Assembly (NCBI RefSeq): GCF_003086295.3
Contig: NC_092052.1
Location: 24,713,427-24,777,426 of the forward strand
Direction: 5' to 3'
Length of the DNA: 64,000 nt
DNA from: Arachis hypogaea
Taxonomy: Eukaryota; Streptophyta; Magnoliopsida; Fabales; Fabaceae
Shown: piece by piece, positions 21,729-32,873 of the stretch
Layout of the letters: the number at the start of each line of letters is the position of its first letter
Numbering within the stretch: the stretch's first letter is position 1
Notes under the pieces: model-generated
The model's database searches: none
Told to the model about the DNA's origin: nothing
What the model saw: the letters and a program-made list of their open reading frames with translations, nothing else
Made by a program: the position numbers and the translations under genes

Positions 21729-23449
21729 TTTTTTTTTTTCAAAATCAAATAGACATTTATTCATTGAATTGGAATATTTGGGCTACGATGATCTTACAGT
21801 AGGATAAAAAAGGTAATATCATTATAAAATTATATAAAAATACGGTGTAATAAAAAAAACAATTTTAATAGAAAGAGAAAATAAGTTCCAATACCTTATC
21901 TCTTTAAAATTCACAGGCTCTTCAAAATTCATGAGCTCTTAAAAAATCGGAAGTATTAAGTGCAGCGGCTGCAATGATTGGCTGCTATGTTGCGAGCTCT
22001 CCTTAAAAAATGAATCTATTACGTATTTTTTATATCTCCCATAAAAGGTATGTAATTGTTATTGTCGTTTGTCTTCTATTTTTAGTGTTCTTCATCTTCT
22101 TAATGAATTCTAACTACTATTGTCAAAAATTTAAATTTGATTGCAGTTCAGAAACTTCAATACCTGAGTTTAGCCATACTTTTTACACCGTACTAAACAG
22201 TGACTGACAGATTCACTTTCCTTTTTGCAGCGATGACAAATTGGTGATATTCTCTGTATTCGTTTATAAATTCTTACATTTATTGAAAGTCCATTGTGCA
22301 TAAATTTCCAAAGGAATAATCTAACTTTCGGTTGACATTGTAAGTCCCAAATGAAATTTTAGAGTCTCTTCATTGCGAATTGAGTTGGAAGCTGCTCTAG
22401 AGGAGGTGGTAGAACTGAAACGCCAAGGAGTATCTTGATGCTGCTGTATAATTGCCCTTCTTCTCTTTCGACCAGGTTAATAAATCTCTATCTTCTTCAA
22501 ATTTTGTCTATATTATGGTCTGAGCAATTTTTGGACTGAATTGTTGGAAAACTAGTTGTTGACTCCATTTTTTTCTGTGGTCATAAGTTGTTCAACCTAT
22601 AACAGTTGTGAGTCTAGATTAGGTGTACCCATAATTAACAGGGGAGGGAGATTCTTAATCCATGAGTCCTCCATAATCTTTACTGAACTGTCTCTTCCTA
22701 TCTTCCATTTGACACCCTTTTTTAAAATTTTGTCACCTTTCAATAAACTCCGCCAACCCCAAGAGAGGTTGGTTCCAACCTTTGCTCTAAGTAAAGAGGA
22801 ATGCCTGAAATTTTTGCTTTTGTACATTTGATAGATTCACAAATTAGTTCTCGTTAGTAATCTTCATCTTTGTTTCCCGAGCATAGCTAGATTAAAGGCT
22901 CGCAAGTCTTTAAAAGCAAGGCCCCTTGATTCTTAGATCTGCAAACACTGTTTCACTTAATCTAGTGCATTTTTCTCTCTGAATCTCTTTGTCTCCACCA
23001 GAATTGCATGATCATATTGTGTAACTCTTTCGCTAGTAATCCGACAACTTAAAACAACTTAGAGTATACATAGGCACTTCAGTTGCAACTACTTTAACAA
23101 GCACTTCTCTACCACTCACCGACAAAAAAGATCGTTTCCAATGTTAAAGCTTACTTGAAACTTAGTCTTTAATGTAGTTGAATGTAGCTTTCTTTAATCT
23201 GTGTATCATCAAAGATAAACCAAGGTACTTGTCTTGGTTTCCTACGTTTGGGACCTGAAGTATGGCTGCTAAGTTCTCTCTAGTGTCAGTAGGAGTGTTG
23301 CGACTGAAGAAAATCGAAGATTTGTCTTGATTGATTGCTTGTCCACTGAGTAGAGAGTAAGTATTAAAAATAGACATTACGTTCTGACAATCCTCCATGG
23401 AAGCTCTGCTAAATAATATAAAGTCATCAGCAAAGAATAAGTGAGTAAG
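21729..23449 (-). pseudogene. L1-type LINE, 3' half (RT end and zinc-binding domain)
   Basis: Minus strand. Near 23411-23443 it encodes LFFADDFILF, the catalytic FADD motif of LINE reverse transcriptase. Then come GQAINQDKSSIFFS and KYLGL (23162-23398), GWRSLLKGDKILKKGVKW (22597-22827), and a zf-RVT-type segment near 22180-22380 with KVRLFLWKFMHNGL and CHRCKKESESVSHCL. A T-run at 21729-21739 (poly-A on the minus strand) marks the 3' end. Stops and frameshifts occur throughout. It joins directly, across insertion O, to the 5' half at 45672-47625. Confidence 0.8.
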
Positions 23450-23697
23450 TGTAACACCCTAACTTTTAGCACCTCATGATCGTACTAAAAGTCCAAGCGT
23501 TACTTACCTTTAAACCTTTTTATTTTATACTATATTTATTTAATATTGAGCCCTTACGAATACGAACCGAAGTTTTATTTCAAAAAATGATGAGTCTGTA
23601 CTTTAACTATTTAATCACAATATATATATATATATTAAATACATAGACTTATTTCAAGATTCTCAAAAACAAATCCTACCCCTATAAAAACTAAAAA

Positions 23698-23960
23698 GGG
23701 TTAAGTTTAATTTTGGTCCCCAATGTAGAGGTCGAAAATCGGAATCGTCCCTAACTTTTTTTTTGCTACAAAATGGTCCCCAAAGTTTCAGTTTGTTTTA
23801 AAATCATCCTTCGGACTAAAATGCCCCTATCCCTTCTTCCCCAAAATTATGCAAAGCACCAGCAGAAACATAAGCATAAGCACCACCACCACCACCACAC
23901 CTGCCACCACCACACCCGCCGCTACCACCACTACCACCACACCCGCCACCACCCACCACC

Positions 23961-23994
<34 letters not shown>

Positions 23995-24905
23995 TCAGAA
24001 AATCAACATCACCATCGTCATCCTCATCAAACCCATAACTCAGATCCATCAGAAAATCAACATCATCATCGTCATCCTCATCAAACCCAGAACTCAGATT
24101 CAGAATTCAAACTCAGACAAACAAAAACTCAACTCAGAAAATCATCATCATCATCAAGAACCCAGAATCAACAACAACAATACTCCAAATTTAAATTTCG
24201 ACAACAACAATGTTCCACAATAAATTTCACAAAAAATCCAGAAATTTCACAAAAAATCCAATTCACAAAATTCACAGAAGAAGAAGAAGAAGCGGCGGGT
24301 ATGGCGGTGGGTCGGCGGGAAGAAGAAGAAGAAGAAGAAGAAGAAGAAGAAGAAGAAGAAGAAGAAGAAGAAGAAGAAGAAGAAGCGGCGGGTATGGCGG
24401 TGGGTCGGCGGGAAGAAGAAGAATCGGTGGGTATGGCGGTGGTGAAGCAGGGGAGGGGAAGCAGGGATGCTCGCTGGCGGTGCTGAAGCAGGGGAGGCTG
24501 CGGCGGGCGGTGGTACGGCGGGTATGGCGGAAGAAGAAGAAGAAGAGGCGGCGGCGGCGGGCGGACAGTGGTGGTGCGCTCGTCCCCCTTCTCTCCCCCT
24601 CCTCCCTCTCCCCCCTTGTCGCGCCCTCCCCCCTCTCCCCCCTTTGTCGCGCCCCCCTCTCTTTCTCACCCCACCTCCGTCTGTACCCTTTCTTTCCTTT
24701 TTTTATTTATTTATTTTATATTTATTTTATTTTATTTTATAATTTTTTAATGAGGGGTAATTTGGTAATAAAAAAAATAAAATTGGTAAAAAGGACGATT
24801 TTAAAACAAACTGAAATTTTGGGGACCATTTTGTAGCAAAAAAAAAAGTTAGGGACGATTCCGATTTTCGACCTCTACGTTGGGGACCAAAAATGAACTT
24901 AACCC
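23698..24905. mobile_element. Mutator-like element carrying triplet-repeat cargo
   Basis: TIRs of about 100 bp start GGGTTAAGTTTAATTTTGG on the left; the right end, reverse complemented, starts GGGTTAAGTTCATTTTTGG. Perfect 9-bp duplications AACTAAAAA flank it (23689-23697 and 24906-24914). The interior is low complexity: CAC/CAT repeats (23880-24000), CAT/CAA repeats (24000-24200), a long GAA run (24310-24380), GGC-rich repeats (24380-24570) and a C/T-rich stretch (24580-24680). Frames through it encode homopolymers (poly-His, poly-Glu, poly-Arg) and are not convincing genes. Confidence 0.85.
24310..24384 (+). repeat. (GAA)n microsatellite
   Basis: An uninterrupted AGA/GAA tract of about 70 bases. 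It is flanked by two copies of a GCGGCGGGTATGGCGGTGGG block (about 24290 and 24384), so the tract sits between direct repeats. Confidence 0.9.
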
Positions 24906-24914
24906 AACTAAAAA

Positions 24915-26303
24915 CAATAAATGACGAGGGGAAAGTAAATTGTAACAACTCAACTCGTGAACATAATCTTCTATGCTCCTGTAGCTCAGCACTAAACCTT
25001 CGCACCTATTGTTGAAAGGGATGGAAATAGGGGGTCAGAACTGGGGAGTTCTTAGTAGGGTCGGGGTGTATAGTTATACTCATTTTATTACCATAGCCAA
25101 CAGCAACGGACAATAGAATACATTTAGACTTAACAAACAAAGAACACAGAAATCAAGCAATCATATAGCGCACCCACAATCACAAGAAACACACTCACAA
25201 ACAAATATGCGCAAACAGATATGATGCATGTCTATCCCTAGTGTAGGTAATGAGCTCATTTGTCGGTTTCGACCCGCACCCGACGCAATCCAACTCGCAA
25301 GTCGGATAAGGCATTCCAACGACATGAAACCCTCTGCAAGTTTTTACTTCTTGCAGGCGCTAATTCTCTAGCTGAAGTATGTCGAACATGACCTCTGCAA
25401 GTACTTGCAGGCGCTGATTCTCCAGCTGAAGCATGTGACCCATATTCTTGGAAGCTATTCCACATTTATGGGCACCCCTGCATAGTCATTCATATACAAA
25501 GCCCACGACTTAACATTTTCATATCGGCATCATAACTATTTACTTTGCGTCACTCTCTCGTAACCTTTCAATCATTCTCATATCCTGTGGCAGACAGTCT
25601 TTTAAAGCTTTTTCTTTATCTTTGCCCTCTACTCTCCTGTGGCAGAGACCCTTTTAGTTAATACATTCTTTTCTTTTCTGTGCTCTGTTCTCCTATGATA
25701 GGGATTCTTTTAGTTTCTTTTATTCTTTTAATTTTTTTATTCTCTGTTATTTATCGAATTATATTTCTACTTAACTCAGTAACCTTTGTCTGAGTTTGGC
25801 TTCCAGTGCCAAAACCTTTATAAGCAATCTCTGTCTTACAGGTGCGACTCTCTTGAGCCGATGTATGTAAATATAACCTCTGTAAGCAACCTCAGTCTTA
25901 CAGGGTGAGGCTCTCTCTAGCCAATGTATGTATTGATAACATTGTAAGAAACTTCTGTCTTACAGGAGCGGCCATCCCTTGGATTGGTCGATGTATCTCT
26001 GGAAAGTAAATCTCGGTGGACTCACCACCATATCTCTGCTTATCTCCTTTTCTTTTAGTTCTTTCTTTCTTTTCTTTCTTATCATTCTACAATATAAATT
26101 ATCTTCGCACTATTTTCTTACCTTTCCCTAAGTGTCTTATGGAAAGAGAATCAAATTCTTAATTTATATTTGTCTTTCTAAAACTTTTAGGACAATTTTT
26201 TGCTTATCCATTTAGTATATTATAAATAAAATAATATCCTTACTAGATAATATTTTTAATAAAATGATAACAATAATATAAATAATATAATTTAAAAGGA
26301 AAA
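24915..26303 (-). repeat. O body: short tandem repeats
   Basis: This part of solo LTR O holds two diverged units of about 60 bp (about 25325-25440, each with TTGCAGGCGCT and AGCTGAAG) and three units of about 61 bp (about 25815-26000, each with GTAAGCAA...TCTTACAGG). No coding frame. The rest is AT-rich LTR sequence. Confidence 0.65.
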
Positions 26304-26727
26304 TGTCTGTTTGTGTATCGAATGGGTCGGATCAGGATGTGGTAAAGGTGAGGGTGACTGGGAGTTGGGTGCTAGAGAGCTCTCGTGAGTGACTCCTCCG
26401 GCCTGATGGGTAGAAGATGAGGTGGGACCACCTGCAAGGACTCCAACGCTTAAGTCAGTGTCCGTACCAGAAGCGGCTATTAGGGTTAGGGTTAGGTGAC
26501 TTACCTCTGGGGAGTGGTAGGGCCGTCCCCTTATATAGCCTGTACGGGTGTGGGTCCCATGCGGGTAGACCCTCTTTCCTGGAAGTTTCCTTTCCAGCTG
26601 TCCAGGTTCACGCCGGGGGGGGGGGGGGTGACGTTCGGGTCACCTCCCGGCTCGGCTTCGGTAACCCGTAAGGTCGGTCGGGCGTCCGGACCCAGGTCCC
26701 TGGTCTTCATTGGGCTGGGCCAGAACA
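26304..26727 (-). repeat. 3' LTR of element A
   Basis: 424 bp, TGTTCTGGCC to ACAAACAGACA on the minus strand. It contains a G-run (about 26616-26627) and a TATA box on the minus strand at 26530-26538 (CTATATAAG). Matches 41922-42299. Confidence 0.85.
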
Positions 26728-27435
26728 GTGCCCCTAACGTGCCAGCTACGGTTGTGAGTACCGTGGTTGGCGCGTTCTTCTCAACTCCTCCTTTGGTGCG
26801 GTTGACGAGGGGTCAACCACTCGCGATAAGGGGCATGTCCCCTACGCGTGAGTAGCCTTCGTCCGTTCTTAGAGAACGTCAATCATCGCCTCATTTTTTG
26901 AACTGGACATTTAATGCTCGTTGTAACTGATTTGAAACCTTGGGTGAAAAGTCCTTTTTACCCCTGACCTTCACGCTTCTCAGTATCAGTTACATTTCAG
27001 TTTTTGTGCCTTTTCTTCCCCTTTCACGTCTCATACTCTCATCAGTTCACATCATCTACTACTGTTTCTTCCTTCTTTTTCTTCCTAATTCTCCCTGATC
27101 CAGACGCTCTAGTTCATCTTTGTTCCCTTGCATTTCGTTGGATTCGCTATTCTCCACCTGTTACTTCCTGGTAAGCCTTGTTCCTCTTCACTTTTAGTGG
27201 ATTGATCCTACTTGTTATTGTTGTTGTTTTCTTCTTTGGTTGCTTGAATTGTCTTTAATTACTTCGTTTGGGTTACGTTGCTGCTAGATAAATTAGGGGG
27301 GTTACCACAGGGTGTGTTGTCTTTGCTTTTTTGATCATCTGTAGAATAGTGTTTGGTAAGGGGTAGCGTTAGTTTCCACATCTTCCGAGTTCGCGACCAC
27401 CCGGTCTGAATTTAAGTGGTGCCCCCACTGTAGGT
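26728..27435 (+). promoter_or_regulatory. Upstream region of the antisense gene of A
   Basis: Between the 3' LTR and the antisense gene. It is C/T-rich toward the gene (26990-27200), as in a plant 5' leader. No TATA box is clear. Start of transcription is not determinable by eye. Confidence 0.35.
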
Positions 27436-29187
27436 ATGGTGCAACAGCCCCTCTCGCGAGTTTCCGTGGACCGTTACGCTTGGGTTACCTCAGATGTGAA
27501 GGATACACCTTCCAGGATGACCCTCGAGGAGCTCCAGGAGTTCCGCAACTCTGACCTGCTTTGCAGAGGGGGTCCTGAGGAGGAGCGTTATCATTCGTTC
27601 ATTCTCGGGGAACAAGAACGAATATGTCATATAAATATTAACACCCCCCGAGTTGCCGACTGGCTCTGGGTGTATAAATCTATGTTCACCAGCCTAGGGG
27701 TTCGGACGCCCTTCTCCTTTGTGATGGCGTTTCTAAATCGGTGTGATGTGCACCATCACAACTACACCCGAACAGCTGGGCTTCCATCCGGAGCTTTGAG
27801 ATGGTATGCGAATACCTGGAGCTGCCGGTCTCAATGGAGGTTTTCCTGTTGTTTTTTCTCTTAACCAACCTTTCAAAGGAAGGGAGACATAAAAAAAGGG
27901 TATATGTCTTTCCGAGCCGCCCAAGGTAGATAGGTCTTTAGGTTGTTCGAGGATTCGTTTAATGGCTTCAAGGAAAAATTCTTTAAGGTACGGCCCGTCG
28001 AAGGTCAGCACCCCTTCTTGTTAACCTTAGAGGGGGAGCGCCATATCCCGACTTATTGGAGCTTCGGGGCTGTGGCCAACTCCTTTACGAAGGTGACTTA
28101 CAAAGGGTGGAATCAGTAGAGTAAGAACATAGCTGATGTGTTGTTGGCTATCTTTGGCAAAAACAATGTGAACCCCCATCTACTAATGGGGGATCGTGAG
28201 ATGGGTAGGAGCTACATAGGTGAGTTGTCGGGTGTCCGTTGTTTTGTGTTCCTTATGCTCAACTTATTTGCTTGCCTAATAAACTTTTGACTTGTATGTT
28301 TCCTTATTTCAGTATCCATGGCTGCCGAGCAAGTTGGTCTCGAGAACTTGATGTCCCTCTTTCTCCCTGGGAACAGTGATGGCACCTCTGCCACTTCAAC
28401 AGCCGATGCTCTGCCTTCTGCAACTCCATAGGTTCAGTCCTAACCTCCTCAAGGGGAGATCGCCAGCACAAGTGCTGGTGTGACCCATGAAACAGAGGTT
28501 TTGGGAGAGGAGTCGGGTCTTGAGGTCACCATCCTTGACAATCCAAAAAAGAGGAAATCGACTTCCAGCCCAGAAGGGGTCCTCACAACGATGGGGAGGA
28601 ACTTTGACGCTGGGACCTTTGTTGACGCTCAGCTCCTGCCCGGTACCGAGGAGTTCTTCCACGGTGGGGACCTTGCTTTTCAAGCCAAGTTGGTATACCG
28701 CACCTTGCTCCGGACTGCCGCAATAGCAAGAAACGCGGAGCCCGTCTTGGCTGGTGCGCGAACCCTGGAAGACAAGCTCCAAGCAGCTTTCCAGTCCGTG
28801 GACAAGTTAAAAACGGAAGTGGCGTCGGTGAAGAAATAATTGGCTGAATCTGAGGAGAAGGTAAAGGTCTCCGACGAGATGGTTGCTCGGCTTATTGAGC
28901 GGGAGCTCACCTTGGAGAGCCAACTGAATGCTGCTCGGGGCCGAGATGAAGACCTAGACAAGAAACTTGCTGATGCCGTCTCGTCGGCAGCTGTTGCAAA
29001 GGTCGAGGTCGCCGATCTAAAGAAGAAAAATAAGGAGACCGTAAAACATGCTCGAAACGCCATTGGGGGTACCGAGGAAGCGATCAAGGCACAGGTAAAG
29101 TTGCTGGTCCCTGATTTCGACACCTCCGCTGGTGGTGCATTTAAGACCATCAAGGATGGAAAAATTGTTGACCACCCGAAGAAGTAA
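27436..29187 (+). pseudogene. Antisense accessory gene of gypsy A (gypsy-type transposon domain)
   Basis: Plus strand, opposite to gag-pol. Exon 1 (27436-28219) encodes an N-terminal domain with MTLEELQEFRNSDLLCRGG, EERICHININTPRVADW and MFTSLGVRTPFSFVMAFLNR, resembling the 'putative gypsy type transposon' domain (Pfam PF04195 group). A good intron follows (28220-28312, GTGAGT to TTTCAG, 93 bp, phase 1), then exon 2 (28313-29187), Ser/Pro-rich then a long coiled coil (about 28690-29080). Frameshifts in exon 1 after about 27790, a stop after AAQGR, and stops at about 28429 and 28839 break it. Antisense genes in this position are known in Tat-group elements such as Grande. Their function is unknown. 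Confidence 0.75.
28220..28312 (+). other. Intron in the antisense gene
   Basis: Donor ATAG|GTGAGTTG and acceptor TTATTTCAG|TATCC. Joining keeps the frame (GRSYI then VSMAAEQ). An intron opposite to the element's own transcript could not be spliced from the genomic RNA, which explains why it survives. Confidence 0.65.
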
Positions 29188-29643
29188 GTTGTTAATATTT
29201 GTACCTTTTTGGGCAGTAGTGGCTCTGTAGTGTATGTTGTGGACGTGTTGGTAGTTTTTAGGAGTAAAATGTTTTCCGTTTTGTTTATCAAATGATTAAT
29301 TGTCAAGCTGACTTGAGGCTTTTACTCTTAACCGTTTATATTGCATGGCCTTTGCTTCGATAGCCGTTGACTAATTATTACGATTTCGTTGGCTCTCGGG
29401 GTGATCAGTCCCTTGGTGCCGTGACTTTGGTAATTGAGCAGATAGTAAAACATTAATAATTGAATTAAACGTACACTCAAAGTGGTAAGTCGAGAAGGCA
29501 TATAAGAATAAGTAAAACTTCATCAAAGTGGAATAGGTGACAACTTAAGTAGGATGGAAAAAATAAAGACTTGAATGAAGCAGAACAGATATAAACGTTA
29601 CTAGGTTGGGGGAGTGACTGGTCGCGAGGTCCTGTGCTGGACT
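29188..29643. other. Spacer between antisense gene and integrase end
   Basis: A non-coding stretch in which the antisense and sense units converge. No terminator or gene is evident. Confidence 0.5.
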
Positions 29644-30800
29644 TTACGGGTAGAATCTCTTTAGGTTTGCTGAATTCCATGTCCTGGGCACCTCTTTCCC
29701 GTCCAGCCGTTCTAACTTGTAAGCTCCATTACCGACTACATTTTTTATTTTGTATGGGCCCTCCCAGTTGGTTGCCAGTTTCCCCTCTCCAAGGGTTGGT
29801 AGACCTACGTCGTTGCGTCGTAAGACCAAGTCGTCCGGTACAAAGCTCCTTTTTAGTACCCTGGCATCATACCTTAGGGCCATTCTCTGTTTCAGCATTG
29901 TTGCATTGTTTCTAATAAGTGAGCCACCTCCCTAGTCTTGTCGATCAGGTCCTTCTCTATTGCTTTCTCGACTCCACCAAAGAGCAGCCGTGGACTCGGC
30001 TCCCCTACTTCCACATGGATCACTGCATCGACTCCATAGGTGAGCCGCAAAGGTGTCTCCCTGGTGGAGGATTGTGGTGTCGTCCTATAGGACCACAAGA
30101 CCGAAGCGAGCTCGTCTGCTCATGCCCCCTTCTTCTGGTCAAGTCGTTTCCTGAGGCCTTGGAGGATTATTTTGTTCGCTGCTTCTACCTGACCGTTGGT
30201 CTGTGGGTGCTCTACTGACGAGAACCTCTGTTTTATCCCTAGGCCAGAAAGGAACTCACTGAACTTCTTATTAGTGAATTGCGTCCCGTTATCTGATATA
30301 ACGACATATGAGATTCCAAACCTGGAGATTACTTGCCTCCACATGAACTTTCGGCATTTGCCAACGATATGCTAGCCAGTGGTTCCACCTCGACCTACTT
30401 AGTATAGTAGTCAATGGCCACGATTAGGTATTTAACCTGTTACGGGCCTACTGGGAAGGCCCCCAGCAGGTCGACTCCCCACTGATAGAAAGGTCGGAGA
30501 GCTATCAGTAGGCTCAACTCCGCTGTTAGGGTCTTGTAGAAATTGGCATTTTCTTGGAATTTCTTGGATTTCTTTACAAATTCTTGGGCATCAGACATCA
30601 TCGAGTGCCAATAGTAACCAGCCCTAACGAGCTTCCTGGCTGAGGCCTTTCCCCCAATGTGGTGACTACAACAACCCTCGTGGACTTCGCTTAAGACGTA
30701 GTCCGTTTGGTCGGGGCTTAGGCATTTTAGTAGGGGCTGGTTCACCCCTCGCTTGAACAACTGGCCTTGTATTGTCACATACTTGGCCTTTTCCCTTCTT
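29644..30800 (-). pseudogene. Integrase region of gypsy A
   Basis: Minus strand. The N-terminal zinc-binding part has EVHEGCCSHHIGGK, but the expected Cys pair is replaced (KKSKKFQEN), so the HHCC finger is lost. The core shows the first Asp (WGVDLLGAFP), the second Asp (ISDNGTQF) and the Glu (NGQVEAANK), with exactly 35 residues between the last two, the D,D(35)E pattern. The C-terminus has NWEGPYKI, the GPY/F module, ending RTWNSANLKRFYP. No chromodomain follows. Two stops and a frameshift lie in 30340-30450. Confidence 0.85.
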
Positions 30801-31267
30801 ATCATCTTCGTCGCCTTCTCGTCCTCGGGAAGTTTGCTGACTTCCAAGAAGTTAAGAATTGGGTCGATCCATGAGGGGGTGTTTGCTGTTTGGGTCACAC
30901 ACAGGGTCACCGTAGGCTCCTTTATCAGCCCTTGAATCAAAGACCGGTTTCCCAATCCTGGCTTCTTGCTCGCCAGCTTTGATAGAAGGTTGGCCCGTGC
31001 ATTCCTTTCTCTTGGGACATGCTGCACCACGACCTCATCAAAGTCCTCGCTCAAACTTTTAACCCTCTCCAAATACTTCTGTAACAAGGAATCTCTAGCC
31101 TGGTAGGTCCCGTTGATTTGGGAAGAGACGATTTGAGAATCACTGTTCACCTCAACTTGCATTGCCCCGACCTCTTTCCCCAAGAGTAGGCCTCCTATCA
31201 ATGCCTCGTACTCTGCCTGGTTATTCGAGACAGGGAAATCGAACTTGATAGACTGTTTGTAAACCAT
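30801..31267 (-). pseudogene. Archaeal-type RNase H domain of gypsy A
   Basis: Minus strand, upstream of integrase in the same open frame (30440-31267). Motifs: FPVSNNQAEYEALIGGLLL (catalytic Glu), VNSDSQIVSSQ (catalytic Asp), HVPRERNARANLLSKLA, where the usual final Asp is Asn. This second RNase H before integrase is a mark of the Tat group. The domain's first strand is missing because the deletion at about 31268-31320 removed sequence upstream. Confidence 0.75.
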
Positions 31268-31384
31268 CCCAGTAGAACTCTCAATGATTATGCTGACCTT
31301 CGGTTTCTTTCACAAGGAGAGGCTGGCGTTGTCGCATGCAACCGAGTTTTTAGGTCTCCCCTAAGGGATCCAACAGACCCGTTA
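31268..31384 (-). other. Deletion scar where reverse transcriptase should be
   Basis: Minus-strand text goes from a post-protease segment (CDNASLSL, about 31315-31345) almost directly into the RNase H segment (ESSTGMVYKQS, about 31255-31285). The whole reverse transcriptase and first RNase H (normally about 2 kb) are absent. Confidence 0.75.
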
Positions 31385-31690
31385 TCAGTGACAACTTTTT
31401 AGGTCTCTTAGTACTACGAATTCGGCCATTACCAACCTCTTTCCTTCTCCTCTACCAATACAAACAGGGAGGGTGACTATCCCGTCGGGTTTTATAAAGT
31501 TGTCCCCAAGGCCAATGACCCCATACTGATGGGTTTTTAGGTCAGTCTCGCAGAGTTCTAAGGCATCGAACACATTTCTGAACATGATATTGGAGTCAGC
31601 TTTCGTATCCACGAGGATCCGCTTGACCAAACCCGTACCGACTCTCGCCGTAATCACCATAGGGGGTTTTCCGGGATGTCGTAAGTCCAC
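31385..31690 (-). pseudogene. Retropepsin-type aspartic protease of gypsy A
   Basis: Minus strand. PPMVITARVGTGLVKRILVD precedes the active site, which reads DTKADSN instead of the family's DTGADSN, so the conserved Gly is Lys. The flap and second half (YGVIGLGDNFIKPDGI, MAEFVVLRD) are present. A Gly-to-Lys change next to the catalytic Asp should inactivate it. The frame then closes early. Confidence 0.75.
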
Positions 31691-32541
31691 TGGTCCTCTA
31701 GTTCAAACGATATCCTTGGAATTTCCTTGGGATGAGGTCTATGGCTACCCGATGACACGGTTAGGACTTTCGTGTCCTTTTTGGTTTAGGGTTTTTGGTA
31801 GCAGACCTTGACTTGGGGGGTGCGTCTCTCACTATTACCACGTTTACCACAGTGAGGGCGATGTCAGTGTCCTCGCTAGGTCCTTGTTTCTGTTTCACGG
31901 TCCGGCCACGATCTTCCTCGAAGCGTTCTCGCTCCCTTCTCCCGAGCTCCCTTAGAACTGGGAAAACTCGGTTAGCATACCTTCACAGATGGCTTGTTCC
32001 AAGGCATCTTTCAAGTCAAAACAGTTCTGGGTTTTGTGGCCAAACCCTTTGTGGTAATTACAGTACAAGCTCTTGTTCCCACCTATTCTATCTTTTAGTT
32101 GCCGGGGCTTTGACAGAATGCCCTTGTCAGTGATCTGTTGGTAAACTTCGGCGATGGGAGATGTGAGGGGGGTGTAGTTTGTGAACTTTCCCACCCGGAA
32201 GAACGGCTTGAAGGGTTTACCCGATCACCCTTCCTTGGGAGGTTCTCTTGCTTTATCTTCGCGCCCTGGGTGGTGGGGAGAAGGGTTGGCTGGCTGCCGT
32301 TTGTTGGCTGCTACCACCTGAGTCACCTACTTGTCATTAATGTATTCTCTTCCCACGTTCTGGATCTCTTGCATGGTCCATACAAGCTTATTGGTAAGGT
32401 GCTTCCTAAAGTCTTCGTTAGCAAACCGTTCGTCAGACACAAGTTGGCCACTGAGTCAGTCAAACTGTCAATTTCCAAGCATTCGTCATTGAACCCATCG
32501 AGGAACTTTCTGGTCGGCTCCCCGACTCTTTGGGTGACCCT
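31691..32541 (-). pseudogene. gag (3' part with zinc knuckle) of gypsy A
   Basis: Minus strand. It begins at the B junction with RKFLDGFNDECLEIDSLTDS, typical of the gypsy gag (retrotrans_gag) core. Later come YTPLTSPIAEVYQQI and the knuckle CNYHKGFGHKTQNC (about 32040-32085), of CX2HX4HX4C form. Frameshifts and stops follow (about 31800-31950). About 100 codons of gag are missing between this part and the stub at 41857-41921. Confidence 0.7.
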
Positions 32542-32873
32542 TGATGAGCCACTATTTTATGGTTTATCTTGTACTAAATTGAGTGGATTTTATCAACTAT
32601 TCTTACACTTATTCATATAAATTGCATGATTTTATAAATCCTTTCGAATTTGTGCTATGATTGAAAACATGCTTCTTTGGCCTTAAATTTGCTAATTTTT
32701 AATCCTCTTTTATTACCATCGATCCCGTGATATGTGCGTTAAGTGAATTCAGGTTTTCTAGGGCAAGAATGGCTTAGAGGATGGAAAGGAAGCATGCAAA
32801 AGCGGAAGGAGCACAAGAAATTGAGGATTTGAGAAGCTGGAGCCGATGCGCACACATGAACGACGCGTACGCG

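Noticed and set aside
23773..24836. Long open frames in both strands (poly-His, poly-Glu, poly-Arg)
   Set aside because: They are read through triplet microsatellites in a TIR element, overlap in several frames and contain no domain.
28680..29306. 208-codon minus-strand frame
   Set aside because: It mirrors the coiled-coil exon of the plus-strand antisense gene and lies outside the gag-pol order of element A.
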